Source: Polynucleobacter brandtiae (lineage in GTDB: Bacteria; Pseudomonadota; Gammaproteobacteria; Burkholderiales; Burkholderiaceae). Taken from it: 64,000 bases of DNA. The stretch is from positions 124,001 through 188,000 of the forward strand of contig NZ_PGTX01000003.1 of NCBI RefSeq assembly GCF_002797575.1. Direction: 5' to 3'. The stretch's first letter is position 1; each line of letters opens with the position of its first letter. The position numbers and the translations under genes are program-made. Under the pieces are notes generated by a model. That model saw nothing but the letters and a program-made list of their open reading frames with translations. It was not told where the DNA came from and ran no database searches. Shown one piece after another: positions 1 through 17,082 of the stretch.

Positions 1-736
1 TTTTGAAACAAGGTGCACGTCTTTCTCTACGAATCGCGTGCGCCCGCTTTAATGAAATTTGTTGCGCCAGTAACTCTTCAAACTGCACACGACGCCAAGC
101 GGGGTGCGTGCGCTCTAACAATGACTGGGTATTCGCATCTGCGGGTGGCTGATGGAGGTATGCAATCGCCTCTTGCAAAGGAGGCCAATCCTGAGTCGGC
201 AGAATTTCTGATGTCAGGCTAGCGGGTAAAAATTCAGCTAAGCTCTCTTTCAGACTGGGATCCTGTAACGCCTTGAGTACCGCCTTTCGAATAATCGTTT
301 GGGATAAGCCGGCACTAGCCGGATAGACCGGCGTCAAACTCGCAGACAGGGGTGCATCGGCAGTCACAGCACGCACAATAGGATGAACCATCTCTGCACC
401 CAAGAACCCATCGCGCACCTCTCCGCGCACACGAATATGACTTCCAACTGCCATTTGTTTTTGTTGGCTAGGATAAAAATTGAGAAAGCGGAGCCCAAGT
501 GCGCCCGTATCGTCCTCAATCGTGACTAGTAACTGTCTTCTAGGCCGAAAAAGGACTTGACTGCGAATAACGACCCCTTGGGTCTGAATCGCATTAAACT
601 GGCCTAGTCCCAAGGCTTCCTCAATAGTGAAAAGTTCAGTCTCATCCTCGTAACGGGATGGGAGGTGCAGAGCAAGAGCCATTGGGCTGTTTAAACCCAT
701 TTTTTCGAGTGCAGTTGGCGGTCGCTTATTCGTCAT
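1..736 (-). CDS. recG: ATP-dependent DNA helicase RecG, N-terminal part (cut by window edge)
   Basis: RecG remodels stalled replication forks and Holliday junctions in the cytoplasm. Reading the minus strand from the ATG at 736 gives an uninterrupted 245-residue frame running off the left edge. It begins MTNKRPPTALEKMGL and contains the wedge/OB-fold region (RYEDET, then QVLFRPRRQLLVTIEDDTGALGLRF written here only in part: VTIEDD, LRFLNFYPSQ), ending near FEELLAQQISLKRAH, which precedes the helicase motor in RecG proteins. The motor motifs lie outside the window. Its start is 30 bp from the divergent queA start, so the two promoters must overlap. Identification rests on the recalled family pattern; the frame itself is seen directly. 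Confidence 0.9.
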   Translation of the reverse strand, partial: MTNKRPPTALEKMGLNSPMALALHLPSRYEDETELFTIEEALGLGQFNAIQTQGVVIRSQVLFRPRRQLLVTIEDDTGALGLRFLNFYPSQQKQMAVGSHIRVRGEVRDGFLGAEMVHPIVRAVTADAPLSASLTPVYPASAGLSQTIIRKAVLKALQDPSLKESLAEFLPASLTSEILPTQDWPPLQEAIAYLHQPPADANTQSLLERTHPAWRRVQFEELLAQQISLKRAHAIRRERRAPCFK

Positions 737-766
737 CTTTAAAATCCAATACCTGATGTTAATGCT

Positions 767-2967
<2,201 letters not shown>

Positions 2968-3111
2968 TGGCCCCTAGGCAACACAAGCACCTTCAATTGA
3001 CCTTAAATCAGCCTTCAGAGCCCCATACAGTTTAGAATTGCGGCTTTACGGCTGTGTTGTATCAGCCTAAATCTAAAGCAGTTTTCCATCAGTGATTAAC
3101 GGAGGTTTTAT

Positions 3112-3438
3112 ATGTGGATTAGTAACGCGTTTGCCCAGGCTCCAGCCGCGGGAGCAGATTCCAATGGCTTAATGAGCTTTCTTCCCCTAGTGTTGATGTT
3201 CGCAGTCTTGTACTTCATCATGATCCGCCCACAAATGAAGCGTCAAAAAGAAACCAAAGCCATGTTGGAATCTTTATCAGTCGGCGATGAAGTGGTCACC
3301 GTTGGCGGCATTATCGGCAAAGTAACCGCCTTAAAAGACCAAGTAGTTACAGTAGAAATTTCTGCTGGTACCGAAGTGCAGATGCAAAAAGGTGCTATCA
3401 CTACGGTACTGCCAAAGGGTTCACTAAAGTCCGCTTAA
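3112..3438 (+). CDS. yajC: Preprotein translocase accessory subunit YajC
   Basis: YajC is a small inner-membrane partner of the SecDF complex. The 108-residue product has one N-terminal membrane segment (LVLMFAVLYFIMIRPQMKR, about residues 23-42) followed by the conserved cytoplasmic domain with LSVGDEVVTVGGIIGKV. A good ribosome binding site (GGAGG, 8 bases before the ATG) supports the start. It lies 25 bp upstream of secD, consistent with a yajC-secD-secF operon. Confidence 0.96.
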   Translation: MWISNAFAQAPAAGADSNGLMSFLPLVLMFAVLYFIMIRPQMKRQKETKAMLESLSVGDEVVTVGGIIGKVTALKDQVVTVEISAGTEVQMQKGAITTVLPKGSLKSA

Positions 3439-3463
3439 TCTGTTTGCTTAAAAGTCTTTCAAT

Positions 3464-5323
3464 ATGAACCGCTACCCTCTCTGGAAATACATTGTCATCC
3501 TGGTTGCCTTATTAATTGGGGGATTGTATTCACTACCCAATTTTTACGGAGAGGCTCCAGCGGTTCAAGTCTCGTCTGCCAAACCAACCACTAAGGTTGA
3601 TTTGGCGACACAGTCTCGAGTTGAAAAAATTCTGGCTGACCAAAACATGGTCAGCACTGGAGTCTTCTTTGAATCTGTCGGCAACGTAGGCTCAATCAAG
3701 ATTCGATTCAATAACACTGATACGCAGTTACAAGCGCGTGACTTATTGCAGCAAAAGCTCAATATTGATCAAAATGATCCCAACTTTACAGTTGCACTAA
3801 ACCTGCTTTCCAACACACCAGGATGGCTCAATGCAATTAATGCACTGCCTATGCCTCTTGGTCTGGACTTACGTGGCGGCGTCTACTTCCTGCTACAGGT
3901 AGATATGAAGGGGGCCGTTCAAAAGAAGATTACTTCTTTAGCGGCCGATGTTCGAAGCCAGTTGCGGGATAAATCGATCCGCCAACAAGGTATCGAGCGT
4001 GGCCAAGATAATCTCACTATTACTTTTGGCAGTACCGAAGATGCAGAAAAAGCGCGGGCAGTTTTAATGACCAGCCAACCAGAATTAATATGGCAAGTAA
4101 AGCCCGCGGGGCTTTCTCCAAAACTCATTGGAGAATTTAAGCCAGTGGCACTAAAAGAAGTTCAAGATAATGCAGTAAAACAAAATATCGTTACCCTGAA
4201 CAAACGGGTCAATGAGTTAGCAGTTAAAGAACCCGTCATTCAGCAACAAGGTGCTGAGCGCATTGTGGTGCAACTGCCAGGTGTTCAAGATACTGCGCGA
4301 GCAAAAGATATTATCGGGCGCACTGCGACCTTAGAGTCTAGGCTTGCTGATCCCATTGTGTCTACGATTGCCATTGGCGAAACAGCACCTCCCGGTATGG
4401 ATGTATTTCGCTTTGGTGAAAACCGCCAGGGTGTCTTCAAGAAATCCGTTATTTTTAGTGGTGATCGCATTACCGATGCCAGCGCTGGATTTGACCAAAA
4501 TCAGCGTCCTGCTGTGAATATTGCCTTGGATGCTGCTGGCGGACGCGTGATGCAAGAGGTCACCCGAGAAAATATTGGTAAACCGATGGGCATGATCTTG
4601 TTTGAGAAAGGCAAAGGCGAAGTTCTTACCATTGCCACCATTCAAAGTGAATTTGGCTCCAAGTTTCAAATTACCGGGCAACCGACTACTGAAAGTGCCA
4701 ATGACTTAGCCCTCTTATTGCGCGCAGGCTCTTTAGCTGCCCCAATGGAAATTATCGAAGAGCGCACCATCGGACCAAGTCTAGGCGCTGAAAATATTGA
4801 GAAAGGCTTTAAATCACTGATCATTGGTTTTGCAGCGATCTCCCTCTTTATGATGGCGTATTACCTGCTATTTGGAACCTTTTCAGTCATCGCGCTAGCG
4901 GTGAACTTACTGCTACTCATCTCTGTCCTATCCATGCTGCAAGCAACCCTCACCCTTCCGGGCATCGCTGCGATGGCGCTTGCACTCGGCATGGCGATTG
5001 ACTCTAACGTACTGATTAACGAACGTATTCGTGAAGAGCTACGTAATGGGGCTGCCCCTCAAACAGCCATTGCGGTTGGTTTTGATAAGGCATGGGCAAC
5101 CATCCTAGACTCCAATGTCACCACCTTAATTGCTGGATTGGCACTGCTGGCATTTGGCTCAGGCCCCATCAAAGGCTTTGCAGTAGTTCATTGCCTAGGT
5201 ATCCTGACTTCGATGTTCTCCGCTGTCTTCTTTTCACGTGGCATTGTTAATCTTTGGTACGGTAAAAATAAGAAGGTTCAAAAACTCGCTATCGGCCAAG
5301 TTTGGCGTCCACAGGAGAAATAA
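3464..5323 (+). CDS. secD: Protein translocase subunit SecD
   Basis: SecD, with SecF, uses the proton motive force to pull exported proteins through SecYEG on the periplasmic side. The 619-residue protein has an N-terminal membrane helix (WKYIVILVALLIGGLYSLP), a large periplasmic region starting with the hallmark LDLRGGVYFLLQVDMK (about residue 135), and a C-terminal membrane block containing LALGMAIDSNVLINERIREE, the SecD signature near the functional Asp. Its stop is 3 bases from the secF ATG, so the two are translated together. Confidence 0.97.
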   Translation: MNRYPLWKYIVILVALLIGGLYSLPNFYGEAPAVQVSSAKPTTKVDLATQSRVEKILADQNMVSTGVFFESVGNVGSIKIRFNNTDTQLQARDLLQQKLNIDQNDPNFTVALNLLSNTPGWLNAINALPMPLGLDLRGGVYFLLQVDMKGAVQKKITSLAADVRSQLRDKSIRQQGIERGQDNLTITFGSTEDAEKARAVLMTSQPELIWQVKPAGLSPKLIGEFKPVALKEVQDNAVKQNIVTLNKRVNELAVKEPVIQQQGAERIVVQLPGVQDTARAKDIIGRTATLESRLADPIVSTIAIGETAPPGMDVFRFGENRQGVFKKSVIFSGDRITDASAGFDQNQRPAVNIALDAAGGRVMQEVTRENIGKPMGMILFEKGKGEVLTIATIQSEFGSKFQITGQPTTESANDLALLLRAGSLAAPMEIIEERTIGPSLGAENIEKGFKSLIIGFAAISLFMMAYYLLFGTFSVIALAVNLLLLISVLSMLQATLTLPGIAAMALALGMAIDSNVLINERIREELRNGAAPQTAIAVGFDKAWATILDSNVTTLIAGLALLAFGSGPIKGFAVVHCLGILTSMFSAVFFSRGIVNLWYGKNKKVQKLAIGQVWRPQEK

Positions 5324-5326
5324 GCT

Positions 5327-6297
5327 ATGGAATTTTTCCGAATCAAAAAAGATATTCCTTTTATGCGCCATGCGTTGGTGCTCAATGCAATTTCTTTCAT
5401 TACCTTTTTAGCAGCTGTTTTCTTTCTCTGGCACAACGGTCTTCACCTGTCTATTGAATTTACTGGTGGCACTGTCATGGAGGTCAGCTACCCGCAGACT
5501 GCGCCACTCGACTCCATTCGAACCAAAGTAGAACAGTTGGGATATGCAGACACCCAGATTCAAAATTTTGGCAGCTCACGTGATGTCATGATTCGTTTGC
5601 CCGTACAAAAAGATGCTGCAGGGAAGGTGATTTCTTCAGCGGATCAAAGCATTGCAGTCATGCAAGCACTTAATCCTGAGGCTTCTGGCGCAAAACTACA
5701 GCGGGTTGAATTTGTTGGGCCGCAAGTTGGTCAAGAGCTTGCCTTGGATGGTTTAAAAGCCCTGATCTTTGTGATCATTGGCATTGTTATTTATCTATCT
5801 TTCCGTTTTGAGTGGAAATTTGCACTTGCCGGCATTATTGCGAACCTGCATGACATCGTCATCATCCTAGGCTTCTTCGCCTTCTTCCAATGGGAATTCT
5901 CCCTTTCTGTATTAGCTGCTGTGCTGGCGGTATTGGGCTACTCCGTGAATGAATCTGTCGTGATCTTTGATCGTATTCGCGAAAACTTCCGCAAATACCG
6001 CAAGATGAATACCCAGGAAATTATTGATAACGCCATCACCAGCACCATCAGTCGCACCGTGATCACTCACGGTAGTACTGAGATGATGGTCTTGGCGATG
6101 CTTATTTTCGGTGGCCCTACCCTCTTTTACTTTGCCCTTGCCCTAACCATCGGCATTCTGTTTGGTATTTACTCTTCTGTATTCGTAGCGGCGGCACTTG
6201 CAATGTGGCTCGGCGTGACACGAGAAGACTTAGTCAAAGGTGATCGCAAGCCCGATGATGCTAACCGTAATGATGACCCAAATTTTGGCGCCCAAGT

Positions 6298-6301
<4 letters not shown>
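5327..6301 (+). CDS. secF: Protein translocase subunit SecF
   Basis: SecF is the partner of SecD in proton-driven protein export. The 324-residue protein has an N-terminal membrane helix, the SecF signature LSIEFTGGTVMEVSY near residue 45, and a C-terminal block of about five helices with VLGYSVNESVVIFDRIREN, the counterpart of the SecD motif. An AGGAG site precedes the start. Its last 4 bases overlap the end of the convergent waaA gene, leaving no room for a separate terminator. Confidence 0.97.
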
Positions 6302-9131
<2,830 letters not shown>

Positions 9132-9145
9132 CTATAATCCACCCC

Positions 9146-9760
9146 ATGAAACTCATCGGATCACTCACTAGCCCCTACGTACGCAAAGTACGCATTGTTT
9201 TCTTGGAAAAGAAAGTCGATATTGACCTTCAATTAGAGAATGTATGGGCTGCAGACACGCAAATGCCCTCATTTAACCCGCTAGGGAAGGTGCCTTGCCT
9301 GATTTTAGAAGATGGGGATGCGATCTACGACTCCCGAGTGATCGCCGAGTATGCAGATGCTTTGAGCCCTGTTTCTAAGCTGATTCCAAGCGATAACCGT
9401 GAGCGTGCAACTGTCAAAACTTGGGAAACCTTGGCTGACGGGATCATGGACGCCGGCATTCTGGCACGTCTTGAGCGTACCTTACGCCCTGCTGAGCAGC
9501 AAAGCCAAGATTGGGTAGACCGCCAAATGGGCAAAATTAATAACGCACTGCGGGTGCTGTCTGAGCAATTGGGTGGAAATGCATGGTGCCATGGCAATCA
9601 AATGACCTTAGCCGATGTTGCTGTTGGGTGTGCAGTTGGGTATTTACTACTTCGATTCCCTCAAGTGCAATGGCAAACCCAATATCCCAATCTTGATCGC
9701 CTTTATCAGAAGCTACTCCAGCGCCCTTCTTTTATGGAAACTGAGCCGCCAAAGGCTTAA
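9146..9760 (+). CDS. Glutathione S-transferase family protein
   Basis: This is a cytosolic GST-fold protein of about 204 residues. Residues 1-80 form the thioredoxin-like glutathione-binding domain ([19 protein letters not shown] with the Ser-Pro pair, then [15 protein letters not shown] and YDSRVIAEY), followed by an all-alpha C-terminal domain including [15 protein letters not shown]. The substrate is not predictable. An upstream in-frame ATG exists at 9128, but the MKLIGS start at 9146 fits the family. A TATAAT hexamer at 9133-9138 lies inside the longer frame, placing a likely transcription start at or beside the ATG. The 3' end overlaps convergent mnmA by 4 bases. Confidence 0.88.
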   Translation: MKLIGSLTSPYVRKVRIVFLEKKVDIDLQLENVWAADTQMPSFNPLGKVPCLILEDGDAIYDSRVIAEYADALSPVSKLIPSDNRERATVKTWETLADGIMDAGILARLERTLRPAEQQSQDWVDRQMGKINNALRVLSEQLGGNAWCHGNQMTLADVAVGCAVGYLLLRFPQVQWQTQYPNLDRLYQKLLQRPSFMETEPPKA

Positions 9761-10893
9761 CTATTTGAGGCGGAGATGATTCCGCCGCCTAAACAGACAT
9801 CACCAGCGTACAAAACAGCAGATTGACCCGGAGTAACAGCCCATTGAGCTTGCGTGAAACCGAGCTGAAAACTCAGATTGCCGTCCAAGCCGGCCTCTAG
9901 CGCGCAAGCTGAATCAGTCTGACGATAGCGTGTCTTCGCAGCATATTGGCCCGGCATGGGCGCAGTTCCAGCAATCCAACTGGCATCAATTGCAGAAAGC
10001 TGATGGGCTTGCAGCCAGGGGTGTTCGTGACCCTGAACCACATATAGCGTGTTGCTAGTAACGTCCTTGCGAGCGACATACCAAGCATCGCCATTACCAT
10101 CTTGACTACCGCCTAAGCCAATGCCTTTGCGTTGCCCCAGGGTAAAGAAAGCGAGCCCCATATGCTCTCCCACTGTTTTCCCTTCGGGCGTTTTGATGGG
10201 GCCGGGAGTACGAGGCAGATAGCGACTAAGAAATTCTTGGAAGGGGCGCTCTCCAATAAAACAAATGCCTGTAGAGTCTTTCTTGCGTGCATTGTGAAGG
10301 CCAATATGCTCGGCAAGCTGGCGTACTTCTATTTTTGCAATCTCACCTAAAGGAAACATGACATTGGCTAACTGACTTTGCGTGAGACGATGCAAAAAGT
10401 AGCTTTGGTCTTTGCTGGCATCTACGGCCTTCAATAGGCTACTTTGACCACCCTCATGACGAACTCGGGCATAGTGGCCAGTGGCGATAGCATCCGCACC
10501 CAAGCTGATAGCGTGATCTAAAAAGGCTTTAAATTTGATTTCTGCATTGCAAAGCACATCGGGGTTGGGGGTTCTGCCTGCGGCGTATTCTCGCAAAAAT
10601 TCAGCAAATACCCGCTCTCGATATTCAGCAGCAAAATTCACAGCCTCAACATCAATACCGATCAAATCGGCAACAGAGACGACATCAAGCCAGTCCTGAC
10701 GCGCCGAGCAGTAATCATCGCTATCGTCATCCTCCCAGTTCTTCATGAATAAACCAATAACTTCATAACCCTGTTGCTTGAGCATCCAGGCAGCTACAGA
10801 CGAATCTACCCCTCCTGACATCCCAATAACGACTTTGGACGGTTTTTTGGATGGAATTGAAGCAGGTATTACAGAAGAATTGAACTGGATCAT
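9757..10893 (-). CDS. mnmA: tRNA-specific 2-thiouridylase MnmA
   Basis: MnmA installs the 2-thio group at the wobble uridine of tRNA-Lys, -Glu and -Gln using ATP and a persulfide relay. The PP-loop is visible as [17 protein letters not shown] near the N-terminus. The two catalytic cysteines sit in [12 protein letters not shown] and [13 protein letters not shown]. The GHYARV and [11 protein letters not shown] stretches are also typical. The frame opens at 10980, but the first 29 residues are non-homologous in character; the ATG at 10893 gives 378 residues, near the usual length. No strong ribosome binding site is seen, so the start is approximate. It is divergent from pntAA across 170 bp. Confidence 0.93.
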   Translation of the reverse strand: MIQFNSSVIPASIPSKKPSKVVIGMSGGVDSSVAAWMLKQQGYEVIGLFMKNWEDDDSDDYCSARQDWLDVVSVADLIGIDVEAVNFAAEYRERVFAEFLREYAAGRTPNPDVLCNAEIKFKAFLDHAISLGADAIATGHYARVRHEGGQSSLLKAVDASKDQSYFLHRLTQSQLANVMFPLGEIAKIEVRQLAEHIGLHNARKKDSTGICFIGERPFQEFLSRYLPRTPGPIKTPEGKTVGEHMGLAFFTLGQRKGIGLGGSQDGNGDAWYVARKDVTSNTLYVVQGHEHPWLQAHQLSAIDASWIAGTAPMPGQYAAKTRYRQTDSACALEAGLDGNLSFQLGFTQAQWAVTPGQSAVLYAGDVCLGGGIISASNS

Positions 10894-11063
10894 CAAAAAA
10901 TGCGAAAATTGGGCAGCACTAAAAACACCATTGTAAAAGTCTTCGCCTAAATCCACGAAATTTAGACGAAAACAGGTCATTAACGGTCAGGATCGACGTC
11001 AGACATTGTTTTACCGAGTTAACTAAAATAGTTTTTTTAAAAATTTGTATTTGGAGACATGCC

Positions 11064-12194
11064 ATGCGCATAGGGGTACCACTGGAAATCAGACCCGGGG
11101 AAACTCGAGTAGCCGCCACACCAGAAACAATCAAAAAGTTGATTGCTCAAGGACACACTGTTGTAGTTCAAAAGGATGCAGGCGTTAGAGCCAGTCAGCC
11201 CGATTCTGCTTATGAAGCAGTGGGCGCTACGATTGGAAGCGCTAGCGATGCATTGGGTGCGGAAATCGTCTTTAAGGTGCGCGCACCTGAAGCCGCCGAA
11301 CTACAACAAATTCACTCTGGCAGCGTGCTAATCGGCATGCTCGATCCGTTTGATAATGACAATATCGCTGCAATGGCTGCCCAAGGTATTACTGCGTTTT
11401 CCTTAGAAGCTGCCCCTAGAACTACCCGTGCCCAAAGCATGGATGTACTTTCTTCACAAGCCAATATTGCTGGATACAAAGCAGTTATGGTTGCTACCAA
11501 TGAATATCAGCGCTTCATGCCAATGCTGATGACTGCCGCTGGCACTGTTAAAGCTGCACGCGTTTTAATCTTGGGCGCTGGGGTTGCCGGCTTGCAAGCA
11601 ATCGCCACTGCAAAACGCTTAGGCGCCGTCATTGAGGCCTCCGATGTTCGCCCTGCTGCTAAAGAGCAAATTGAATCTTTAGGCGCTAAATTTGTTGACG
11701 TTCCTTACGAGACTGATGAAGAGCGTGAGATTGCTAAAGGGGTTGGTGGCTATGCTCGTCCAATGCCAGAAGCCTGGATGAAGCGTCAGGCGGCACTAGT
11801 TGCTGAAAAAGCACAGCAGGCTGACATCGTCATTACAACCGCTCTCATTCCAGGGCGCAAACCTCCAGTCTTATTACATAGCGACACAGTAGCAAAAATG
11901 AAGCCTGGCTCTATCGTGATCGACCTTGCTGCTGGTCGTGGTGACAATGGTTCCGGTAACTGTCCGCTAACTGAAGCAGATAAGATCGTGCAAAAGAATG
12001 GCGTCAAGATTATTGGCTACACCAATCTTGCTAGTATGGTGGCAGCTGATGCTTCAGCCCTGTACTCACGCAACTTACTCGATTTCATGAAGTTGATTGT
12101 TGATGCGCAAGCAAAGTTGGTCATTCCAACGGATGACGACATAGTTACCGCTTGCTTAATGTGTCGTGATGGCCAAGCCATCCGCAAAAACTAA
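11064..12194 (+). CDS. pntAA: NAD(P) transhydrogenase subunit alpha part 1 (PntAA)
   Basis: PntAA is the cytoplasmic NAD(H)-binding domain I of the proton-translocating transhydrogenase, which makes NADPH from NADH at the expense of proton motive force. The 376-residue protein starts MRIGVPLEIRPGETRVAATP as in the alanine dehydrogenase/PNT family and has the NAD-binding Rossmann motif ARVLILGAGVAGLQAIATAKRLGA near residue 170 (key glycines G-A-G-V-A-G) and the RPMPEAWM loop. The alpha subunit is split into two genes, as in Rhodospirillum and many Burkholderiales. It is followed by pntAB after 26 bp. Confidence 0.96.
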   Translation: MRIGVPLEIRPGETRVAATPETIKKLIAQGHTVVVQKDAGVRASQPDSAYEAVGATIGSASDALGAEIVFKVRAPEAAELQQIHSGSVLIGMLDPFDNDNIAAMAAQGITAFSLEAAPRTTRAQSMDVLSSQANIAGYKAVMVATNEYQRFMPMLMTAAGTVKAARVLILGAGVAGLQAIATAKRLGAVIEASDVRPAAKEQIESLGAKFVDVPYETDEEREIAKGVGGYARPMPEAWMKRQAALVAEKAQQADIVITTALIPGRKPPVLLHSDTVAKMKPGSIVIDLAAGRGDNGSGNCPLTEADKIVQKNGVKIIGYTNLASMVAADASALYSRNLLDFMKLIVDAQAKLVIPTDDDIVTACLMCRDGQAIRKN

Positions 12195-12220
12195 TCGAAA
12201 TATTCTTTTAAGGAAACATC

Positions 12221-12559
12221 ATGGATCTCGCTGCCTTTCAAAGCATCCTCACTGTTCAAAACATTACGGTATTCGTACTGGCAATTTTTGTTGGCTACCA
12301 CGTTGTCTGGAATGTCACTCCAGCGTTACACACACCTTTAATGGCGGTTACTAATGCTATTTCTGGAATCATTATTGTTGGCGCACTCTTGCAGACCGAA
12401 GTGATTGGTGGCGATGAGATCACGCTGACCAGCATCATTGGTGCGGTTGCCGTGTTTTTGGCTTCAATCAATATTTTTGGTGGCTTTATGGTCACGCGTC
12501 GCATGCTGGAGATGTTTAAGAAAAAAGCTCCTAAAGCAAACGCGGCAGAAACCAAATAA
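12221..12559 (+). CDS. pntAB: NAD(P) transhydrogenase subunit alpha part 2 (PntAB)
   Basis: PntAB supplies the alpha-side membrane helices (domain II) of the transhydrogenase. The 112-residue product has three to four hydrophobic helices, including [20 protein letters not shown] and the conserved [20 protein letters not shown] segment, then a short basic tail. An AAGGA site 6-7 bases before the ATG supports the start. It lies between pntAA and pntB with gaps of 26 and 13 bp, so all three are one operon. Confidence 0.95.
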   Translation: MDLAAFQSILTVQNITVFVLAIFVGYHVVWNVTPALHTPLMAVTNAISGIIIVGALLQTEVIGGDEITLTSIIGAVAVFLASINIFGGFMVTRRMLEMFKKKAPKANAAETK

Positions 12560-12572
12560 AGAAAACTAAATC

Positions 12573-13940
12573 ATGTTAAACATCACAGCAATTTCCTATC
12601 TTATTTCTTCGGTGCTGTTTATCCTCGCCTTGCGTGGATTATCTTCACCCACAACTTCCAGACAAGGGAATACTTTCGGCATGATCGGCATGTTGCTTGC
12701 CGTAATTACCACCTTCTTAATTCCGGACTTTAAGCCCGTCTTCTCATTAATCATTGGTGCGATTGTTGCAGGCGCAATCATTGGAATGGTGGCTGCTAAG
12801 CGTGTACAGATGACAAAGATGCCAGAGCTCGTTGCGCTCATGCACTCTTTCGTTGGTTTATCCGCAGTATTAATTGCAATCGCAGCGGTTTTTAATCCAG
12901 CACACGACCATACTGGCGCCCAGAAAATTGAACTCTTCATTGGTGCATTTATTGGCGCCATTACATTTACAGCCTCTGTGATTGCTTTTGGCAAACTCTC
13001 TGGCAAGGTCAGCGGTAAGCCAGTCACTTTTGCTGGTCAACACCTATTGAACCTAATTCTTGCTATTGGCATGGTTAGTGGTGGGGTCATGTACTTTATG
13101 TCCGGTAGTCACGAGGCCTTCCTGGTGATGTGCGCAATCGCTTTGGTATTGGGCGTAACGCTCATCATCCCTATTGGCGGTGCTGATATGCCGGTTGTAG
13201 TGTCTATGCTTAATAGCTACTCTGGTTGGGCTGCAGCAGGTATCGGTTTTACTTTGAATAATCCCGTGTTGATTATTGCTGGTGCTTGCGTAGGCTCCTC
13301 TGGCGCTATCCTTTCTTACATTATGTGTAAGGCGATGAACCGCTCCATCTTAGCCGTCCTACTCGGCGGATTTGGTGCTGAAGCAGCCTCCGCTGGTGGT
13401 GATGATGGTGCGCCAAAAAACTACAAAACTGGCTCACCTGAAGATGCTGCTTTCTTAATGGAGAATGCAGACACTGTCATTATTGTTCCTGGTTATGGCC
13501 TTGCAGTTGCTCGTGCCCAGCACTCCCTCAAAGAGTTAACAGAAAAATTAACCCACCACGGCGTTACCGTCAAATATGCGATTCATCCAGTTGCCGGACG
13601 GATGCCTGGTCATATGAACGTATTACTAGCGGAAGCTGAAGTTCCATACGATCAGGTATTTGAAATGGAAGATATTAATAGTGACTTTGGTCAGGCTGAC
13701 GTAGTACTTGTCCTGGGTGCAAATGACGTTGTTAATCCAGCAGCACGTACACCAGGAAGCGCTATTTTCGGTATGCCAATTTTGGAGGCATTCAAAGCTA
13801 AAACCATCATTGTGAACAAACGTTCAATGGCAGCTGGTTATGCAGGCTTAGATAACGAGCTCTTTTACATGGACAAAACGATGATGGTCTTCGGGGATGC
13901 GAAGAAGGTTGTGGAAGACATGGTCAAGGCAGTCAGCTGA
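12573..13940 (+). CDS. pntB: NAD(P) transhydrogenase subunit beta (PntB)
   Basis: PntB carries the remaining membrane helices and the NADP(H)-binding domain III. The 455-residue protein shows about nine membrane segments up to residue 265, then a soluble domain with ADTVIIVPGYGLAVARAQH and VAGRMPGHMNVLLAEAEVPYD, the NADP-binding fingerprints, and GSAIFGMPILEAFKAKTIIVNKRSM. A rho-independent terminator follows 23 bp after the stop, closing the pnt operon. The coexistence with a proton-pumping rhodopsin in this genome means light-driven proton motive force could in principle feed NADPH production; that link is inference. Confidence 0.97.
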   Translation: MLNITAISYLISSVLFILALRGLSSPTTSRQGNTFGMIGMLLAVITTFLIPDFKPVFSLIIGAIVAGAIIGMVAAKRVQMTKMPELVALMHSFVGLSAVLIAIAAVFNPAHDHTGAQKIELFIGAFIGAITFTASVIAFGKLSGKVSGKPVTFAGQHLLNLILAIGMVSGGVMYFMSGSHEAFLVMCAIALVLGVTLIIPIGGADMPVVVSMLNSYSGWAAAGIGFTLNNPVLIIAGACVGSSGAILSYIMCKAMNRSILAVLLGGFGAEAASAGGDDGAPKNYKTGSPEDAAFLMENADTVIIVPGYGLAVARAQHSLKELTEKLTHHGVTVKYAIHPVAGRMPGHMNVLLAEAEVPYDQVFEMEDINSDFGQADVVLVLGANDVVNPAARTPGSAIFGMPILEAFKAKTIIVNKRSMAAGYAGLDNELFYMDKTMMVFGDAKKVVEDMVKAVS

Positions 13941-13962
13941 TACTTTGCCGCATTGATAAATG

Positions 13963-13983
13963 ACCGCCTAAGGGCGGTTTTTT
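13963..13983 (+). terminator. Rho-independent terminator after pntB
   Basis: A 6-bp stem ACCGCC/GGCGGT with a 4-base loop is followed by a run of six T. It lies 23 bp after the pntB stop and ends the pnt operon. Confidence 0.85.
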
Positions 13984-14048
13984 ATTGCGTTAATATAAGA
14001 GAAATAGTGCTTTTAGTATAAAAATATGTACCTCAAGGACAAATCATC

Positions 14049-15008
14049 ATGAAAGTTTTGCTGATATCGATCGCTAGCTTACTTTGCGCCACTATCGCCC
14101 ATGCGCAAGTGATCTATCCCGGTCGATCTATTCAAACGATCATGCCACTGCAAGCAGGTAGTGGCGTTGATATCTTAATGAGACCGATTGTTCAAAAAAT
14201 GGGAGAGAACTTAGGTCAAGCCATCACTATTGAAAATATTCCTGGTGGTGCCGGACTAATTGGTGCGACTAAGGTTGCTCAAAGCGCGCCCGATGGCTAC
14301 ACCTTAGGCGCTTTCAATGACAGCATTCTCACCATGCTTCCCAATCTTTACAAGAAGGTAGATTACGACCCAGTAACTAGCTTTGCACCCATCTCTGAAG
14401 TAGCTGCCATTACTTTTGTGATGGTTGCCAACCCAAACTTTCCCGGCAATACTGCCGCTGACCTAGTACGCATCGCCAGAGAAAATCCAGGGAAGATTGA
14501 TTACGCCTCAGGTGGCAATGGCTCACCTCAACATATTGGTATGGAGATCTTTCGTCAATATACTGGCGCTCCTTTGGTCCATATTCCCTATCGCGGTGCC
14601 GCAGCTGCAGTAACTGATGTCATAGGGGGTCAAGTGCCGGTGATGATAAGCGCTCTATCAGTTGCTCTTCCACATATACGCGCAGGCAAGCTAAAGGTGT
14701 TGGGGGTAACTAGTAAGACGCGCTCACCACTACTACCTAATGTGCCCACCGTAAATGAAAGTATCAAAGGTTATGACTTCTCAACCTGGGGTGCGCTCCT
14801 TGCGCCAAAGGGAACGCCACCAGCCATGATTGATAAGTTAAATGAATCTCTTGCAGCAGCCCTTAAGGATCCTAAATTACGAGAGCAACTCATTCAGCAA
14901 GGCTTTGAATTTGTTCCATTAGGCCAAGACCATTTAAAAATGATGATCGCTCAAGGTCTAACTAGAATGAAGAAAGTAATTAAGGACGGCGGCATTCAGC
15001 CAGATTGA
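14049..15008 (+). CDS. Bug-family (TctC-like) tripartite transporter periplasmic binding protein, orphan
   Basis: This is a periplasmic solute-binding protein of the large betaproteobacterial Bug/TctC family. The 319-residue precursor has a cleavable signal peptide (MKVLLISIASLLCATIAHA, cut before QVIYPGR), then the family core: PGGAGLIGATKVAQSAPDGYTLG, the YASGGNGSPQHIGMEIF ligand-loop region and VHIPYRGAAAAVTDVIGGQV, given here as landmarks in shortened form. The ligand, usually a carboxylate, cannot be deduced. No TctA/TctB membrane genes are nearby, as is common for this family. It ends before a bidirectional terminator shared with groEL. Confidence 0.9.
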   Translation: MKVLLISIASLLCATIAHAQVIYPGRSIQTIMPLQAGSGVDILMRPIVQKMGENLGQAITIENIPGGAGLIGATKVAQSAPDGYTLGAFNDSILTMLPNLYKKVDYDPVTSFAPISEVAAITFVMVANPNFPGNTAADLVRIARENPGKIDYASGGNGSPQHIGMEIFRQYTGAPLVHIPYRGAAAAVTDVIGGQVPVMISALSVALPHIRAGKLKVLGVTSKTRSPLLPNVPTVNESIKGYDFSTWGALLAPKGTPPAMIDKLNESLAAALKDPKLREQLIQQGFEFVPLGQDHLKMMIAQGLTRMKKVIKDGGIQPD

Positions 15009-15045
15009 TTTTTACCTAGTCATGCGGTAAAAAATAAGTAAAAAA

Positions 15046-15072
15046 AATGCCTGGTCTCGTGAACCAGGCATT
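15046..15072. terminator. Bidirectional terminator between the Bug gene and groEL
   Basis: A perfect 10-bp stem AATGCCTGGT/ACCAGGCATT with a 7-base loop is flanked by T-runs on both strands (TTTT after the right arm; seven A before the left arm). It can terminate the Bug transcript rightward and groES-groEL leftward. Confidence 0.85.
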
Positions 15073-15112
15073 TTAATTTCTACAGCTAAGTAGCTGAGGA
15101 AATGGACAGCTA

Positions 15113-17082
<1,970 letters not shown>

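Noticed and set aside
9769..9786. GGCGGA-N6-TCCGCC hairpin as a terminator for the GST gene
   Set aside because: It has no T-run and lies inside the convergent mnmA coding end; likely coincidental or at best a weak pause.
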